In this document: in pieces, positions 1 to 5,816 of the stretch
Layout: the number at the start of each line of letters is the position of its first letter
Numbering within the stretch: position 1 is the stretch's first letter
Origin: an uncultured Asticcacaulis sp.
GTDB lineage: Bacteria; Pseudomonadota; Alphaproteobacteria; Caulobacterales; Caulobacteraceae
Length of the DNA stretch: 7,103 nt
Direction: 5' to 3'
Assembly: GCA_946482045.1 (NCBI GenBank)
Contig: CAMLPZ010000224.1
Coordinates: 1-7,103, forward strand
Notes under the pieces: model-generated
The model's database searches: none
Seen by the model: only the letters and a program-made list of their open reading frames with translations
What the model was told of the DNA's origin: nothing
Program-made: the position numbers and the translations under genes

Positions 1-42
1 GCTTGGCGGCGGACGATCCGGTTCCTGAAGGCGCACGGTTAA
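1..42 (+). CDS. C-terminal tail of an upstream gene (partial), possibly dienelactone hydrolase-like
   Basis: Frame 1 is open from the window edge and reads AWRRTIRFLKAHG before a TAA at 40-42. This short tail resembles the C-terminal end of dienelactone hydrolase / alpha-beta hydrolase proteins, which often finish with an Ala-Trp-x-Arg-Thr-hydrophobic helix. Thirteen residues are too few for a firm family call. The other two forward frames either stop within about 27 bases or run into the repeat that starts at 43. The stop lies directly before that palindrome, as expected for a gene end followed by an intergenic element. The existence of a coding tail is inferred, and the family is a weak guess. 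Confidence 0.35.
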   Translation, partial: AWRRTIRFLKAHG

Positions 43-87
43 GCGATGCGCCAAAAAGTGTGACGCGGTTTTTGGCCCAAGCATCGC
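43..87. repeat. Intergenic palindromic repeat (alphaproteobacterial type)
   Basis: The outer arms GCGATGC (43-49) and GCATCGC (81-87) are perfectly complementary. So are the inner arms CCAAAAA (51-57) and TTTTTGG (69-75). The whole folds into a long two-part hairpin. The core, with AAAAAGTGTGA followed by GCGG and TTTT, looks like the dispersed palindromic elements common between genes in rhizobia and relatives; that resemblance is from memory. It starts right after the stop of the upstream reading frame and could also act in 3'-end formation, though no U-run follows. Confidence 0.6.
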
Positions 88-109
88 GTCACGACAAAGG
101 CTCGCGTCA

Positions 110-138
110 TTGACCTTTTAACCATTTGGGCTTAGGCG
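110..138 (+). promoter_or_regulatory. Possible promoter for the RNase D gene
   Basis: TTGACC at 110-115 is a good -35 element. Seventeen bases later TAGGCG (133-138) is only a poor -10. It lies between the palindromic repeat and the GTG start at 177. The call rests mainly on the -35 match and position. Confidence 0.25.
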
Positions 139-176
139 GTTACGCTTCTTAATGACCATCGCATAAGGCGTATCCC

Positions 177-797
177 GTGACCGTATTCTACCACGAAGGC
201 GACCTGCCCGACGGCCTCGACCTTGGCGCCACTGTTGCCATCGATTCCGAGACCATGGGCCTGCGTTTCCGCCGTGACGGCCTGTGTGTCGTTCAGCTGT
301 CGGGCGGCGACGGCAATGCTCACGTCGTGCGCCTTGACCGCCAAACCTATGACTGCCCGAACCTGAAGCGTCTGTTGACGGACGGCAACGTCCTGAAGCT
401 GTTCCATTACGGTCGCTTCGACATCGGCATGTTCCTGCTGCATCTCGATGTCGTCACCGCGCCAGTCTACTGCACAAAGATCGCGTCGAAACTGGCGCGG
501 ACCTATACCGATCGCCACGGTCTCAAGGACCTGGTGCGCGAACTGTTGAACGTCGATATGTCCAAGCAGCAGCAAAGCTCGGACTGGGGTAATGACACCC
601 TGTCGCCGGAGCAACTGGCCTATGCAGCGTCGGACGTTTTGCACCTGCACGCGCTGCGCGACCGCCTGAATGTCATGCTGGCGCGCGAAGGCAGGACAGA
701 ACTGGCCCAAGGCTGCTTCGATTTTTTACCGCACCGCGTCAAACTGGATTTGGCAGGATGGGAAGATTGCGATATTTTCGCGCATAGCTGGGCATAG
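177..797 (+). CDS. rnd: Ribonuclease D-type 3'-5' exonuclease (DEDDy family)
   Basis: This 206-residue protein belongs to the DEDDy exonucleases, which use two metal ions to remove nucleotides from RNA 3' ends, for example in tRNA maturation. The catalytic set is visible: Asp23 and Glu25 in the IDSET motif (Exo I), Asp82 in HYGRFD (Exo II), and Tyr149 with Asp153 in YAASD (Exo III). Escherichia coli RNase D is about 375 residues and adds two HRDC domains; this protein has only the catalytic domain, as is usual for the short alphaproteobacterial form. The start is GTG at 177, with AAGG at 165-168 eight bases upstream; no in-frame ATG is better placed. The gene lies 135 bp upstream of lptC, a neighbourhood I recall as conserved in alphaproteobacteria. 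The exact RNA substrate cannot be told from sequence. Confidence 0.9.
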   Translation: MTVFYHEGDLPDGLDLGATVAIDSETMGLRFRRDGLCVVQLSGGDGNAHVVRLDRQTYDCPNLKRLLTDGNVLKLFHYGRFDIGMFLLHLDVVTAPVYCTKIASKLARTYTDRHGLKDLVRELLNVDMSKQQQSSDWGNDTLSPEQLAYAASDVLHLHALRDRLNVMLAREGRTELAQGCFDFLPHRVKLDLAGWEDCDIFAHSWA

Positions 798-801
798 GGC
801 C

Positions 802-865
802 CGGAGCATTTTCCGGCGAAGTGCCAAAGTACGTTTCTGGCGGTTCGACGTTAGGAAATGCGACA
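802..865. repeat. Intergenic palindromic repeat between rnd and lptC
   Basis: GCATTTTCC (806-814) pairs with GGAAATGC (854-861) with one bulged T. Inside it, CGGCGAA (814-820) pairs with TTCGACG (844-850) at six of seven positions. The arm sequences GGAGCATTTTCC and GGAAATGCGAC match a dispersed palindromic element I recall from many rhizobial and related genomes. The right arm contains an ATG at 858 that opens an artificial N-terminal extension on the lptC frame. Confidence 0.65.
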
Positions 866-875
866 AAACAAAAAC

Positions 876-917
876 CAGAGAATTGTTCTGCTTCGTTTGA
901 AGCTTAACAATTCTCTG
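876..917 (+). promoter_or_regulatory. Perfect 12-bp stem-loop in the lptC 5' leader
   Basis: CAGAGAATTGTT (876-887) is exactly complementary to AACAATTCTCTG (906-917). Within the loop, GCTTC (890-894) pairs with GAAGC (899-903) around GTTT, extending the helix past a 2x2 internal loop. The structure ends 15 bases before the preferred lptC start at 933. It abuts the palindromic repeat at 802-865 and is probably part of the same composite element. It could act as a transcript stabiliser, an attenuator or a weak terminator between rnd and lptC. No U-run follows, so an intrinsic terminator is not favoured. Confidence 0.6.
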
Positions 918-932
918 CGGGAACGCAATTTC

Positions 933-1619
933 ATGGCCACGCAACTGACGGACATTACTGCGCGCTTCGAGCCGGCCGTCGATGCCGAGACCGAAGCCGC
1001 CCAGCGCAGAACACACCTGGCCCAGCAGGTCGCGGCGGTCCGCCGCCGTTCGCGCCGCATAAAGACACTGCGGACCGCGCTCCCCGCCCTGATCATCGGT
1101 ATCGGTCTGCTGAACGTTGGCTGGATTGCTGTGACCAGCATCCTTGGTTCACTCAACGCCTATAATCCGCAAGGCCGGGAAATCCGCGCCATCAATCCGC
1201 GCTATTCGGGCCTGAGCGGCTCAGGCTCGCCATTCACCATCAGCGGTCTTGAGGCCATCCAGCAGGGCAATGATCTGACGCGGGTCAACCTCAAGGGGCC
1301 GGCGATCGACTTTAAGGGCGATGGCGACAAGTCGACCCATATTTCGTCGGCCAATGGGGTCTACGACGCCAACAGGGGCCTATTTCATCTTACGGGCAAT
1401 GTCGTCATGCGTGCGGGTGGCTCGGATATGACCTTCCGCACCGAGGCGGCTGTCATCAACCTTAAGGACTTGACGATCTCCGGCGACAAACGCATTGAAG
1501 GAACCGGAAGCATGGGCCATATTGTAGGCGAGTCCTTCATGATTTCGAAAAACGGCGCCGATGTCGTTTTCCGGGGACGGGGCGACAGCAAGGTCTGGAC
1601 GACGCTCAACAGGAAATAG
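933..1619 (+). CDS. lptC: LPS export system component LptC
   Basis: From the ATG at 933 the protein has 228 residues. A basic cytoplasmic stretch (about residues 37-46, rich in Arg) precedes one membrane helix at about 49-71 (ALPALIIGIGLLNVGWIAV). The rest is a periplasmic beta-rich LptC/YrbK-type domain with features such as GVYDANRGLFHLTGNV (142-157), typical of the beta-jellyroll shared by Lpt proteins. LptC is anchored in the inner membrane, binds LptBFG and passes LPS to LptA. The frame also opens at ATG 858, but that codon and the 25 residues after it lie in a palindromic repeat and stem-loop. The start at 933 has GGGA at 919-922 at normal distance and gives a normal short cytoplasmic tail. 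lptA follows after 30 bp. Assignment rests on domain style plus the lptA-lptB context. Confidence 0.88.
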   Translation: MATQLTDITARFEPAVDAETEAAQRRTHLAQQVAAVRRRSRRIKTLRTALPALIIGIGLLNVGWIAVTSILGSLNAYNPQGREIRAINPRYSGLSGSGSPFTISGLEAIQQGNDLTRVNLKGPAIDFKGDGDKSTHISSANGVYDANRGLFHLTGNVVMRAGGSDMTFRTEAAVINLKDLTISGDKRIEGTGSMGHIVGESFMISKNGADVVFRGRGDSKVWTTLNRK

Positions 1620-1649
1620 GCGCTTAAAGGCATGAGGAACGGACGGACG

Positions 1650-2159
1650 ATGAAAATTCGCATGGCGACGGCCCTGGTGGTTCTGGCTTTGACCGGGGGC
1701 GCCGCGACCGCACAGGTTTCGGGGCAGGGCGGACCGGTTCAGGTCGGCGCCGATTCTCAACGCATCGAACAGCAGGCCAATACCATGTACCTGGATGGCC
1801 GGGTCGAGATCCTGCAGGACAAGGCGCGTCTGCGCACCGACCATGCCACCATCACCTATGCCGAGGCGGGTGGCGACATCAATCGTATCGAGGCAACGGG
1901 CAATATCTTCTATGTCACGGTCGATGCCCAGGGCCAGCAGACCATCATGAAGGGTGACAACGCCGTCTATACCAAGGCGGACGACACCATGGTCGTGACC
2001 GGCAATGTCATCCTGCAGCAGGGTCAGAACATTTCGACCGGTAATCGACTGGTCTCTCAGGTGTCCAAGGGCATCACGACCTTCACAGCAGATCCGGGTG
2101 GCCAGACCAAGGGCCGGGTGCGCAGTGTCCTTTATCCCAATAACAGGCCCGCGCAGTAA
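1650..2159 (+). CDS. lptA: LPS transport periplasmic protein LptA
   Basis: From ATG 1650 this is a 169-residue exported protein. The signal peptide runs from MKIR through a hydrophobic core (ATALVVLAL) to a likely signal peptidase I site after ATA at residue 21. The mature part is an OstA/LptA domain with repeated beta-strand patterns: a first G-x-V-E-I-L-Q strand, IEATGN, then KGDNAVYT, then VVTGNVILQQGQN. LptA oligomerises head to tail to bridge the periplasm between LptC and the outer-membrane LptD. GAGGAA (1634-1639) lies ten bases before ATG 1650. An in-frame ATG at 1632 would add six residues before the signal peptide and has a badly spaced ribosome site. The gene sits 30 bp after lptC and 17 bp before lptB, so co-transcription is likely. 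Confidence 0.92.
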   Translation: MKIRMATALVVLALTGGAATAQVSGQGGPVQVGADSQRIEQQANTMYLDGRVEILQDKARLRTDHATITYAEAGGDINRIEATGNIFYVTVDAQGQQTIMKGDNAVYTKADDTMVVTGNVILQQGQNISTGNRLVSQVSKGITTFTADPGGQTKGRVRSVLYPNNRPAQ

Positions 2160-2176
2160 GTGGAGATATATCCCAA

Positions 2177-2950
2177 GTGAGCGCGGACGCATTTTCAGCC
2201 TCTTCGAAGGCGACGGCCGACCGGGTCGCCGGCGACGGCATCGTGGTCGAAGGCATCGGCAAGACCTACAAGGACCGCGCCGTCGTCAAGAGCGTCTCGC
2301 TCAAGCTGGGGCGCGGCGAAGTCGTGGGTCTACTGGGTCCCAATGGTGCCGGCAAGACGACCTGCTTCTACATGATCACCGGCCTGGTCGAGGCCGACTA
2401 TGGCTCGATCATGCTCGACGGCCAGGACATCACGCACCAGCCGATGTACCAGCGCGCGCGCTTAGGGATAGGCTACCTGCCGCAGGAAGCGTCGATCTTT
2501 CGCGGCATGAATGTCGAGCAGAACATTACCTCGGTGCTGGAGCTGCGCGAGAAGAACCCGGCTAAGGTCAAGGACGACTGTGTCCGCCTGCTCGAAGACC
2601 TGCACATTACTCATATCCGCAACTCACCGGCCTCGGCCCTGTCGGGCGGTGAACGCCGCCGCGTCGAAATCGCTCGCGCGCTGGCCGGCAAGCCCTCCTT
2701 CATGCTGCTCGACGAGCCCTTCGCCGGTATCGACCCGCTGGCCATCAGCGATATCCGTGATGTCATCGGTTACCTGAAGAGCCGTGGCATCGGTATCCTG
2801 ATTACAGACCACAACGTCCGCGAGACGCTGGAGATCGTCGATCGCGCCTCGATCATCCATTCGGGCGAGGTGCTGTTCGAAGGCTCCGCCGAGGCCATTA
2901 CCCACGACCCGGAAGTGCGCCGCGTCTATCTGGGCGAATCGTTCCACTAA
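2177..2950 (+). CDS. lptB: LPS export ABC transporter ATPase LptB
   Basis: This 257-residue ABC ATPase powers LPS extraction from the inner membrane with LptF and LptG. All nucleotide-binding motifs are intact: Walker A GPNGAGKT at 54-61, Q-loop Gln103 in GYLPQEASIFRGM, signature LSGGE at 155-159, Walker B FMLLDE at 175-180, and switch His212 in TDHN. The Q-loop neighbourhood (ASIFRGM) and the FAGIDPLA D-loop are characteristic of LptB rather than of other ABC ATPases. It starts at GTG 2177 with GGAG at 2162-2165. About 18 residues of low-complexity Ala/Ser-rich sequence precede the domain, making it slightly longer than the roughly 241-residue E. coli protein. It is the last gene of the rnd-lptCAB run; rpoN, frequent after lptB in alphaproteobacteria, does not follow. 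Confidence 0.96.
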   Translation: MSADAFSASSKATADRVAGDGIVVEGIGKTYKDRAVVKSVSLKLGRGEVVGLLGPNGAGKTTCFYMITGLVEADYGSIMLDGQDITHQPMYQRARLGIGYLPQEASIFRGMNVEQNITSVLELREKNPAKVKDDCVRLLEDLHITHIRNSPASALSGGERRRVEIARALAGKPSFMLLDEPFAGIDPLAISDIRDVIGYLKSRGIGILITDHNVRETLEIVDRASIIHSGEVLFEGSAEAITHDPEVRRVYLGESFH

Positions 2951-3306
2951 GGCGTCGTTTAGGCCCCACCGAACCGCATCGCTTTCGCTCAGTTGTACGG
3001 TCCCCTTGTGTCTTCGAGCCTAACGCCCACGCAACCATCCGAAGAATTAAATACAAAGGTGACCCAGCTCCCAAACAGCCCATGAAGCTCAGGGAAAACG
3101 GTCCAGCCTTCAGATGGATTGAGGCGGTGCAACGCCTCAATCCATCAAAACTCTAGCACCGCTCTGACAAACAGGGGGGACCATGAGCGAGCGAGTGGTG
3201 GTCGGGGCATTCAGACCTCAGTAAACATTCCACATTATCAATCCGCTTGCATTTCCGGCAGCGGTCGTGTTCGATCGCCACCTGATTTTTTAGGGGAATT
3301 GAACCG
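2951..3306. other. 356-bp intergenic region after lptB without a convincing gene
   Basis: No open frame here has convincing coding features. Two very short + strand frames exist: 3082-3156 (24 codons, no ribosome site) and 3183-3224 (13 codons, with a G-run very close before the ATG). The start of the region can form a long-range stem: GGCG (2951-2954) plus TTAGGC (2959-2964) complement GCCTAACGCC (3018-3027), with TCGT bulged. A perfect inverted repeat lies at 3113-3146 and is listed separately. The region must hold the lptB transcript end and the promoter of the downstream dehydrogenase, and might hold a small RNA. I recognise no known RNA family. Confidence 0.5.
3113..3146. repeat. Perfect 14-bp inverted repeat with 6-base loop
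   Basis: GATGGATTGAGGCG (3113-3126) and CGCCTCAATCCATC (3133-3146) are exact reverse complements around GTGCAA. No T-run follows on either strand, so it is not a standard intrinsic terminator. GCGGTGC at 3124-3130, spanning the left arm and loop, is also complementary to GCACCGC at 3156-3162. That pairing would exclude part of the main stem. The role is unknown. Confidence 0.75.
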
Positions 3307-4104
3307 TTGGCTCGCCGTCTTGTCCTGATTACCGGAGCCTCCGCAGGGATTGGTACGGCATTTGCGCGCACCTATGCATCGCATGGCTGGGATGTTGCCC
3401 TGACCGCCCGCCGCCAGGACCGGCTGGACACGCTGGCCGAGGAAATCCGCCTCCGTTTCGGCGTCGAAACCCATGCCCTGCCGGGCGACCTGTCCGATCC
3501 CGCCACGCCCGAAGCCTTGCAGCAAAGCGTGCTGGCCCTGGGCCGCAGCGTCGATGGTCTGGTCAACAATGCCGGCTATGGCCAGCCGGGCGGTTTCCTC
3601 GGCACCACCTTGGAGCAGCAACGCGCCTTCATGCAGGTCATGTGGCTGGCGCCGATCGAGCTGACACACCGCTTCTTGCCGGGCATGATCGAGCGCAAGT
3701 TCGGCCGGATCATAAATGTCGCCTCACTGGCCGGTTACTTGCCCGCCTCACCCGGCGACACACTTTACGGACCGGTCAAGACGGGCCTGACACGGTTTTC
3801 GCAAAGCCTGCACCTCGAAGTCCGCGACCACGGCGTCCACGTGACCTCGCTGTGCCCGGGCTGGACCTATTCCGAATTCCACGACGTTGTCGGCACGCGC
3901 TCCAAGCTGTCGAGGGCCATTCCCGAATGGTGGTGGATGGGCGCCGACGAGGTCGCGCGCGAGGGCTTTGTCGCGGCTGAGGCCAATCGCGCCTGCTGCG
4001 TGCCGGGTGCACCGAACAAGACGGTGGCGGCTCTGTTGAAGGTGCTGCCCGATGACTGGGTGATGGAATTGGCGTCCGGCCAGTTGAGAAAGATCCATCG
4101 CTAA
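3307..4104 (+). CDS. Short-chain dehydrogenase/reductase (SDR family)
   Basis: This 265-residue protein is a classical-type SDR, an NAD(P)-dependent oxidoreductase with a Rossmann fold. Visible motifs are the cofactor loop TGASAGIG (9-16), Arg35-Arg36 after the second strand (suggesting NADPH), Asp61 in the GDLSD segment, NNAG at 87-90, and catalytic Ser140, Tyr154 and Lys158 (YGPVK). LCPGWTYSEF fits the PG-motif region. The usual Asn of the catalytic tetrad, expected in the helix before LTxxxLPGM, appears to be Met112. The start is TTG 3307: AGGGGA at 3292-3297 is nine bases upstream and the dinucleotide motif begins at residue 9, as usual in the family. The substrate cannot be predicted. 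It stands alone after a long gap and converges on the marC-family gene, so it is not clearly part of an operon. Confidence 0.9.
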   Translation: MARRLVLITGASAGIGTAFARTYASHGWDVALTARRQDRLDTLAEEIRLRFGVETHALPGDLSDPATPEALQQSVLALGRSVDGLVNNAGYGQPGGFLGTTLEQQRAFMQVMWLAPIELTHRFLPGMIERKFGRIINVASLAGYLPASPGDTLYGPVKTGLTRFSQSLHLEVRDHGVHVTSLCPGWTYSEFHDVVGTRSKLSRAIPEWWWMGADEVAREGFVAAEANRACCVPGAPNKTVAALLKVLPDDWVMELASGQLRKIHR

Positions 4105-4114
4105 CTTATGGGGT

Positions 4115-4134
4115 GAAGGGCCTGAGGCCCCTTC
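4115..4134. terminator. Possible bidirectional terminator hairpin between convergent genes
   Basis: GAAGGGCC (4115-4122) pairs with GGCCCCTTC (4126-4134), one C bulged, around a TGA loop. It fills the 36-bp gap between the stop codons of the SDR gene and the convergent MarC-family gene. Neither strand has a strong T-run after it, so the assignment relies on position and stem strength. Confidence 0.4.
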
Positions 4135-4140
4135 GTCTAC

Positions 4141-4893
4141 TTAACGGCTGTGCCCTGTATTCTCATACGGATGCGCGGCGCTGGGCAGGATGATGTCCTG
4201 CGTAATCGCGCCGATCGACGAAATGATGATCTGCACCGACAAGGCGCACAGGATCAGCCCCAGCACCCGCACCACGACGACCATCCCGACCCGGCCGAAA
4301 ATCCGTGAAATGGTGTTCGACAGCAAGAGCGACACCAGGATTGCCACCGCCGTCGTCAGGATGGCCAGCACGCCGATAACCACCCCCAAAGGTCCCAGAT
4401 CCTGCGCGACGCCGGCCTGGATAATCACCGTCGAAATCGTCCCAGGACCGACCATCAGCGGAAACGCGAACGGCACCACCAGCTTCTCGAAGCTCTTCTT
4501 GGCGGTTTCGCGATGCCCTAGCGGTTGGACGCCTGTTGTCGGGTCGCCCCCGCTTTTGACCTCTTCGGCATGGGCGAAGGTTTCCATGAAATCGCCCTGC
4601 GCCATCTGAAGGCCCATCAGGAACAGCAACAGCCCGCCGGCGATGCGGAAGGCGTCCATCGAAATCCCGAAGAACTGCAAGATGCTCAGGCCGGCAAAAT
4701 AGAAGATCGACAGGATCACGGCCGTAAAGGCGGAAATATAGATGCTCAGCCACCGGCGCGCCTTGGGAGATTGGGTCTGAGTCGCCGCCGCATAGATGGG
4801 CACGTTGCCGATCGGATCGATCAGCGCGAACAAGGTGATGAAGAAGTTGATGTAGAACGGCAGCAGCTTCGTCAGGTTGAGATCGTCGAACAT
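4141..4893 (-). CDS. MarC-family integral membrane protein
   Basis: Read on the minus strand from ATG at 4893, this is a 250-residue membrane protein with about six helices, near residues 11-33, 48-72, 81-99, 138-158, 167-192 and 204-230. Family marks are the DPIGNVPIY segment at the end of helix 1 (26-34), the GGLLLFLMGLQM stretch, and PFAFPLMVGPGTIS at 141-154. MarC/YhcE-type proteins are widespread inner-membrane proteins of unknown transport function; the old link to multiple antibiotic resistance was not upheld. An in-frame ATG at 4941 would add 16 polar residues, but no ribosome site precedes it and MarC proteins normally begin close to helix 1. The start at 4893 also leaves 92 bp for divergent promoters shared with pyrF. 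A loop of roughly 35 residues between helices 3 and 4 is hydrophilic. Confidence 0.88.
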   Translation of the reverse strand: MFDDLNLTKLLPFYINFFITLFALIDPIGNVPIYAAATQTQSPKARRWLSIYISAFTAVILSIFYFAGLSILQFFGISMDAFRIAGGLLLFLMGLQMAQGDFMETFAHAEEVKSGGDPTTGVQPLGHRETAKKSFEKLVVPFAFPLMVGPGTISTVIIQAGVAQDLGPLGVVIGVLAILTTAVAILVSLLLSNTISRIFGRVGMVVVVRVLGLILCALSVQIIISSIGAITQDIILPSAAHPYENTGHSR

Positions 4894-4929
4894 GTCCGCA
4901 TACCCCGTGATTCGCGGATCATGACCGAC

Positions 4930-4958
4930 TTGTGCAGGCATGGCAAATCGCGTAATCG
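4930..4958 (+). promoter_or_regulatory. Possible pyrF promoter
   Basis: TTGTGC (4930-4935) and TAATCG (4953-4958) are spaced by 17 bases and lie 28 bases before the pyrF start. Both hexamers are partial matches to a housekeeping alphaproteobacterial promoter. If correct, the 5' leader is short. Confidence 0.35.
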
Positions 4959-4985
4959 CCGCTCACTCACACAAGGACAATCGCC

Positions 4986-5687
4986 ATGACCGAGCTTTAC
5001 AAGGCCGACGACCGTATGATCCTGGCTCTGGACGAGCCCGATCTCGACAGTGCCCGCGCCCTGGTCAAGACGCTCGGCGACAGCGTCTCCTATTACAAGA
5101 TCGGTCTGACCCTTCTGGCCCAGGGCGGGCTGGACCTGGCGCGCGAACTGAAGGACCAGGGGAAGCTGATCTTCCAGGACTGGAAGCTGCACGACATCGG
5201 CGCCCAAGTCGAAGGCGCGGCGAAAGCGGCCTGTGCCGGCGCTTGCGATCTGCTAACTGTCCATGCTGAGCCCCAGGTCATGCGCGCCGCAGTCAAGGGC
5301 CGTGGCAATGGTTCTGCTAAGATCATCGGCGTGACGGTGATGACCTCGCTCAGTCAATCCGATCTCGATGAAATGGGCTACGGCACGGCTCTGGCGGAAC
5401 TGGTCATGCTGCGCGTCGACCAGGCGGTCGAGTGTGGCCTGGACGGCGTCGTCGCCAGCCCCCACGAAGCAGCCATGATCCGCGCCCGCGTGCCGGCCGA
5501 CTTTTTGATTGTGACGCCGGGCGTGCGGCCGGAAGGCTCCGATGTCAACGATCAGCAGCGTATCGCCACGCCGCAGGACGCCTTTCTGAATGGCGCCTCG
5601 CATGTCGTCGTCGGACGTCCGATCACCCGCGTTGCCGATCCGGTCGCGGCTGCCCAAAGCATCCTGGCCGCGATCCATAACGTCTAA
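4986..5687 (+). CDS. pyrF: Orotidine 5'-phosphate decarboxylase
   Basis: This 233-residue enzyme catalyses the last step of de novo UMP synthesis, the decarboxylation of OMP, in the cytoplasm. Active-site residues are present: Asp16 in LALDEPD, Lys38 in YYKIG, and the Asp65-Lys67-Asp70 array in QDWKLHDI. Phosphate-binding residues include Arg182 in TPGVRPEG, Gln191, and Gly211-Arg212 in VVVGRPIT. Length and motif order are normal for the bacterial group I enzyme. ATG 4986 is preceded by AAGGA at 4973-4977 with eight bases of spacing. It diverges from the MarC-family gene, and no other pyrimidine gene is in the window. A large hairpin follows 55 bp after the stop. Confidence 0.96.
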   Translation: MTELYKADDRMILALDEPDLDSARALVKTLGDSVSYYKIGLTLLAQGGLDLARELKDQGKLIFQDWKLHDIGAQVEGAAKAACAGACDLLTVHAEPQVMRAAVKGRGNGSAKIIGVTVMTSLSQSDLDEMGYGTALAELVMLRVDQAVECGLDGVVASPHEAAMIRARVPADFLIVTPGVRPEGSDVNDQQRIATPQDAFLNGASHVVVGRPITRVADPVAAAQSILAAIHNV

Positions 5688-5716
5688 AAGAGACCCCAGC
5701 AACACATCTCGTTCGC

Positions 5717-5732
5717 CATTGCTTACGCAATG
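5717..5732. repeat. Small inverted repeat after pyrF
   Basis: CATTGC (5717-5722) and GCAATG (5727-5732) form a 6-bp stem around TTAC. A similar hairpin built on CATTTCG/CGAAATG lies just after htpX at 7028-7045. Both sit directly before a G- or C-rich repeat. Confidence 0.5.
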
Positions 5733-5742
5733 TCTCGCTCGT

Positions 5743-5785
5743 GCGGTCTCCCCCCAAATCTATTGGGATTTGGGGAGGGGACCGC
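5743..5785. terminator. Large GC-rich hairpin between convergent pyrF and DUF1674 genes
   Basis: GCGGTC (5743-5748) pairs with GACCGC (5780-5785), and CCCCAAATC (5752-5760) pairs with GATTTGGGG (5767-5775). The three bases between pair as well, with one G-T wobble and one bulged A, giving about 18 bp around the loop TATTGG. It lies between two converging stop codons, so a transcription-ending or transcript-protecting role on both strands is likely. The composition (CCCCTCCCC blocks beside CGGT) looks like a dispersed intergenic repeat, and related blocks recur at 7077-7103. Confidence 0.55.
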
Positions 5786-5816
5786 GTCCGCTGGGCGTGG
5801 TGGCGGGGCCTCTTCC

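Noticed and set aside
132..710. 192-codon open frame on the minus strand opposite the RNase D gene
   Set aside because: The plus strand carries the full DEDDy catalytic set. The minus frame has no family features.
1380..2192. 270-codon open frame on the minus strand across lptC and lptA
   Set aside because: It is antisense to two clearly identified genes with signal peptide and domain features. Its protein shows no recognisable family, and such shadows are common in GC-rich DNA.
3240..3290. tRNA-like T-arm on the lptB-SDR gap (GTGTTCGATCGCC)
   Set aside because: The surrounding bases do not form the other cloverleaf arms, and the loop is six bases rather than seven.
2898..3328. Two opposite frames beginning MRRCTASIH and MRRCNASIH
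   Set aside because: Their near-identical starts are a by-product of the 14-bp inverted repeat, which reads alike on both strands. Neither has further coding support.
4190..4989. Plus-strand frames antisense to the MarC-family gene
   Set aside because: The minus-strand translation has six membrane helices and family motifs. The plus-strand products are low-complexity shadows.
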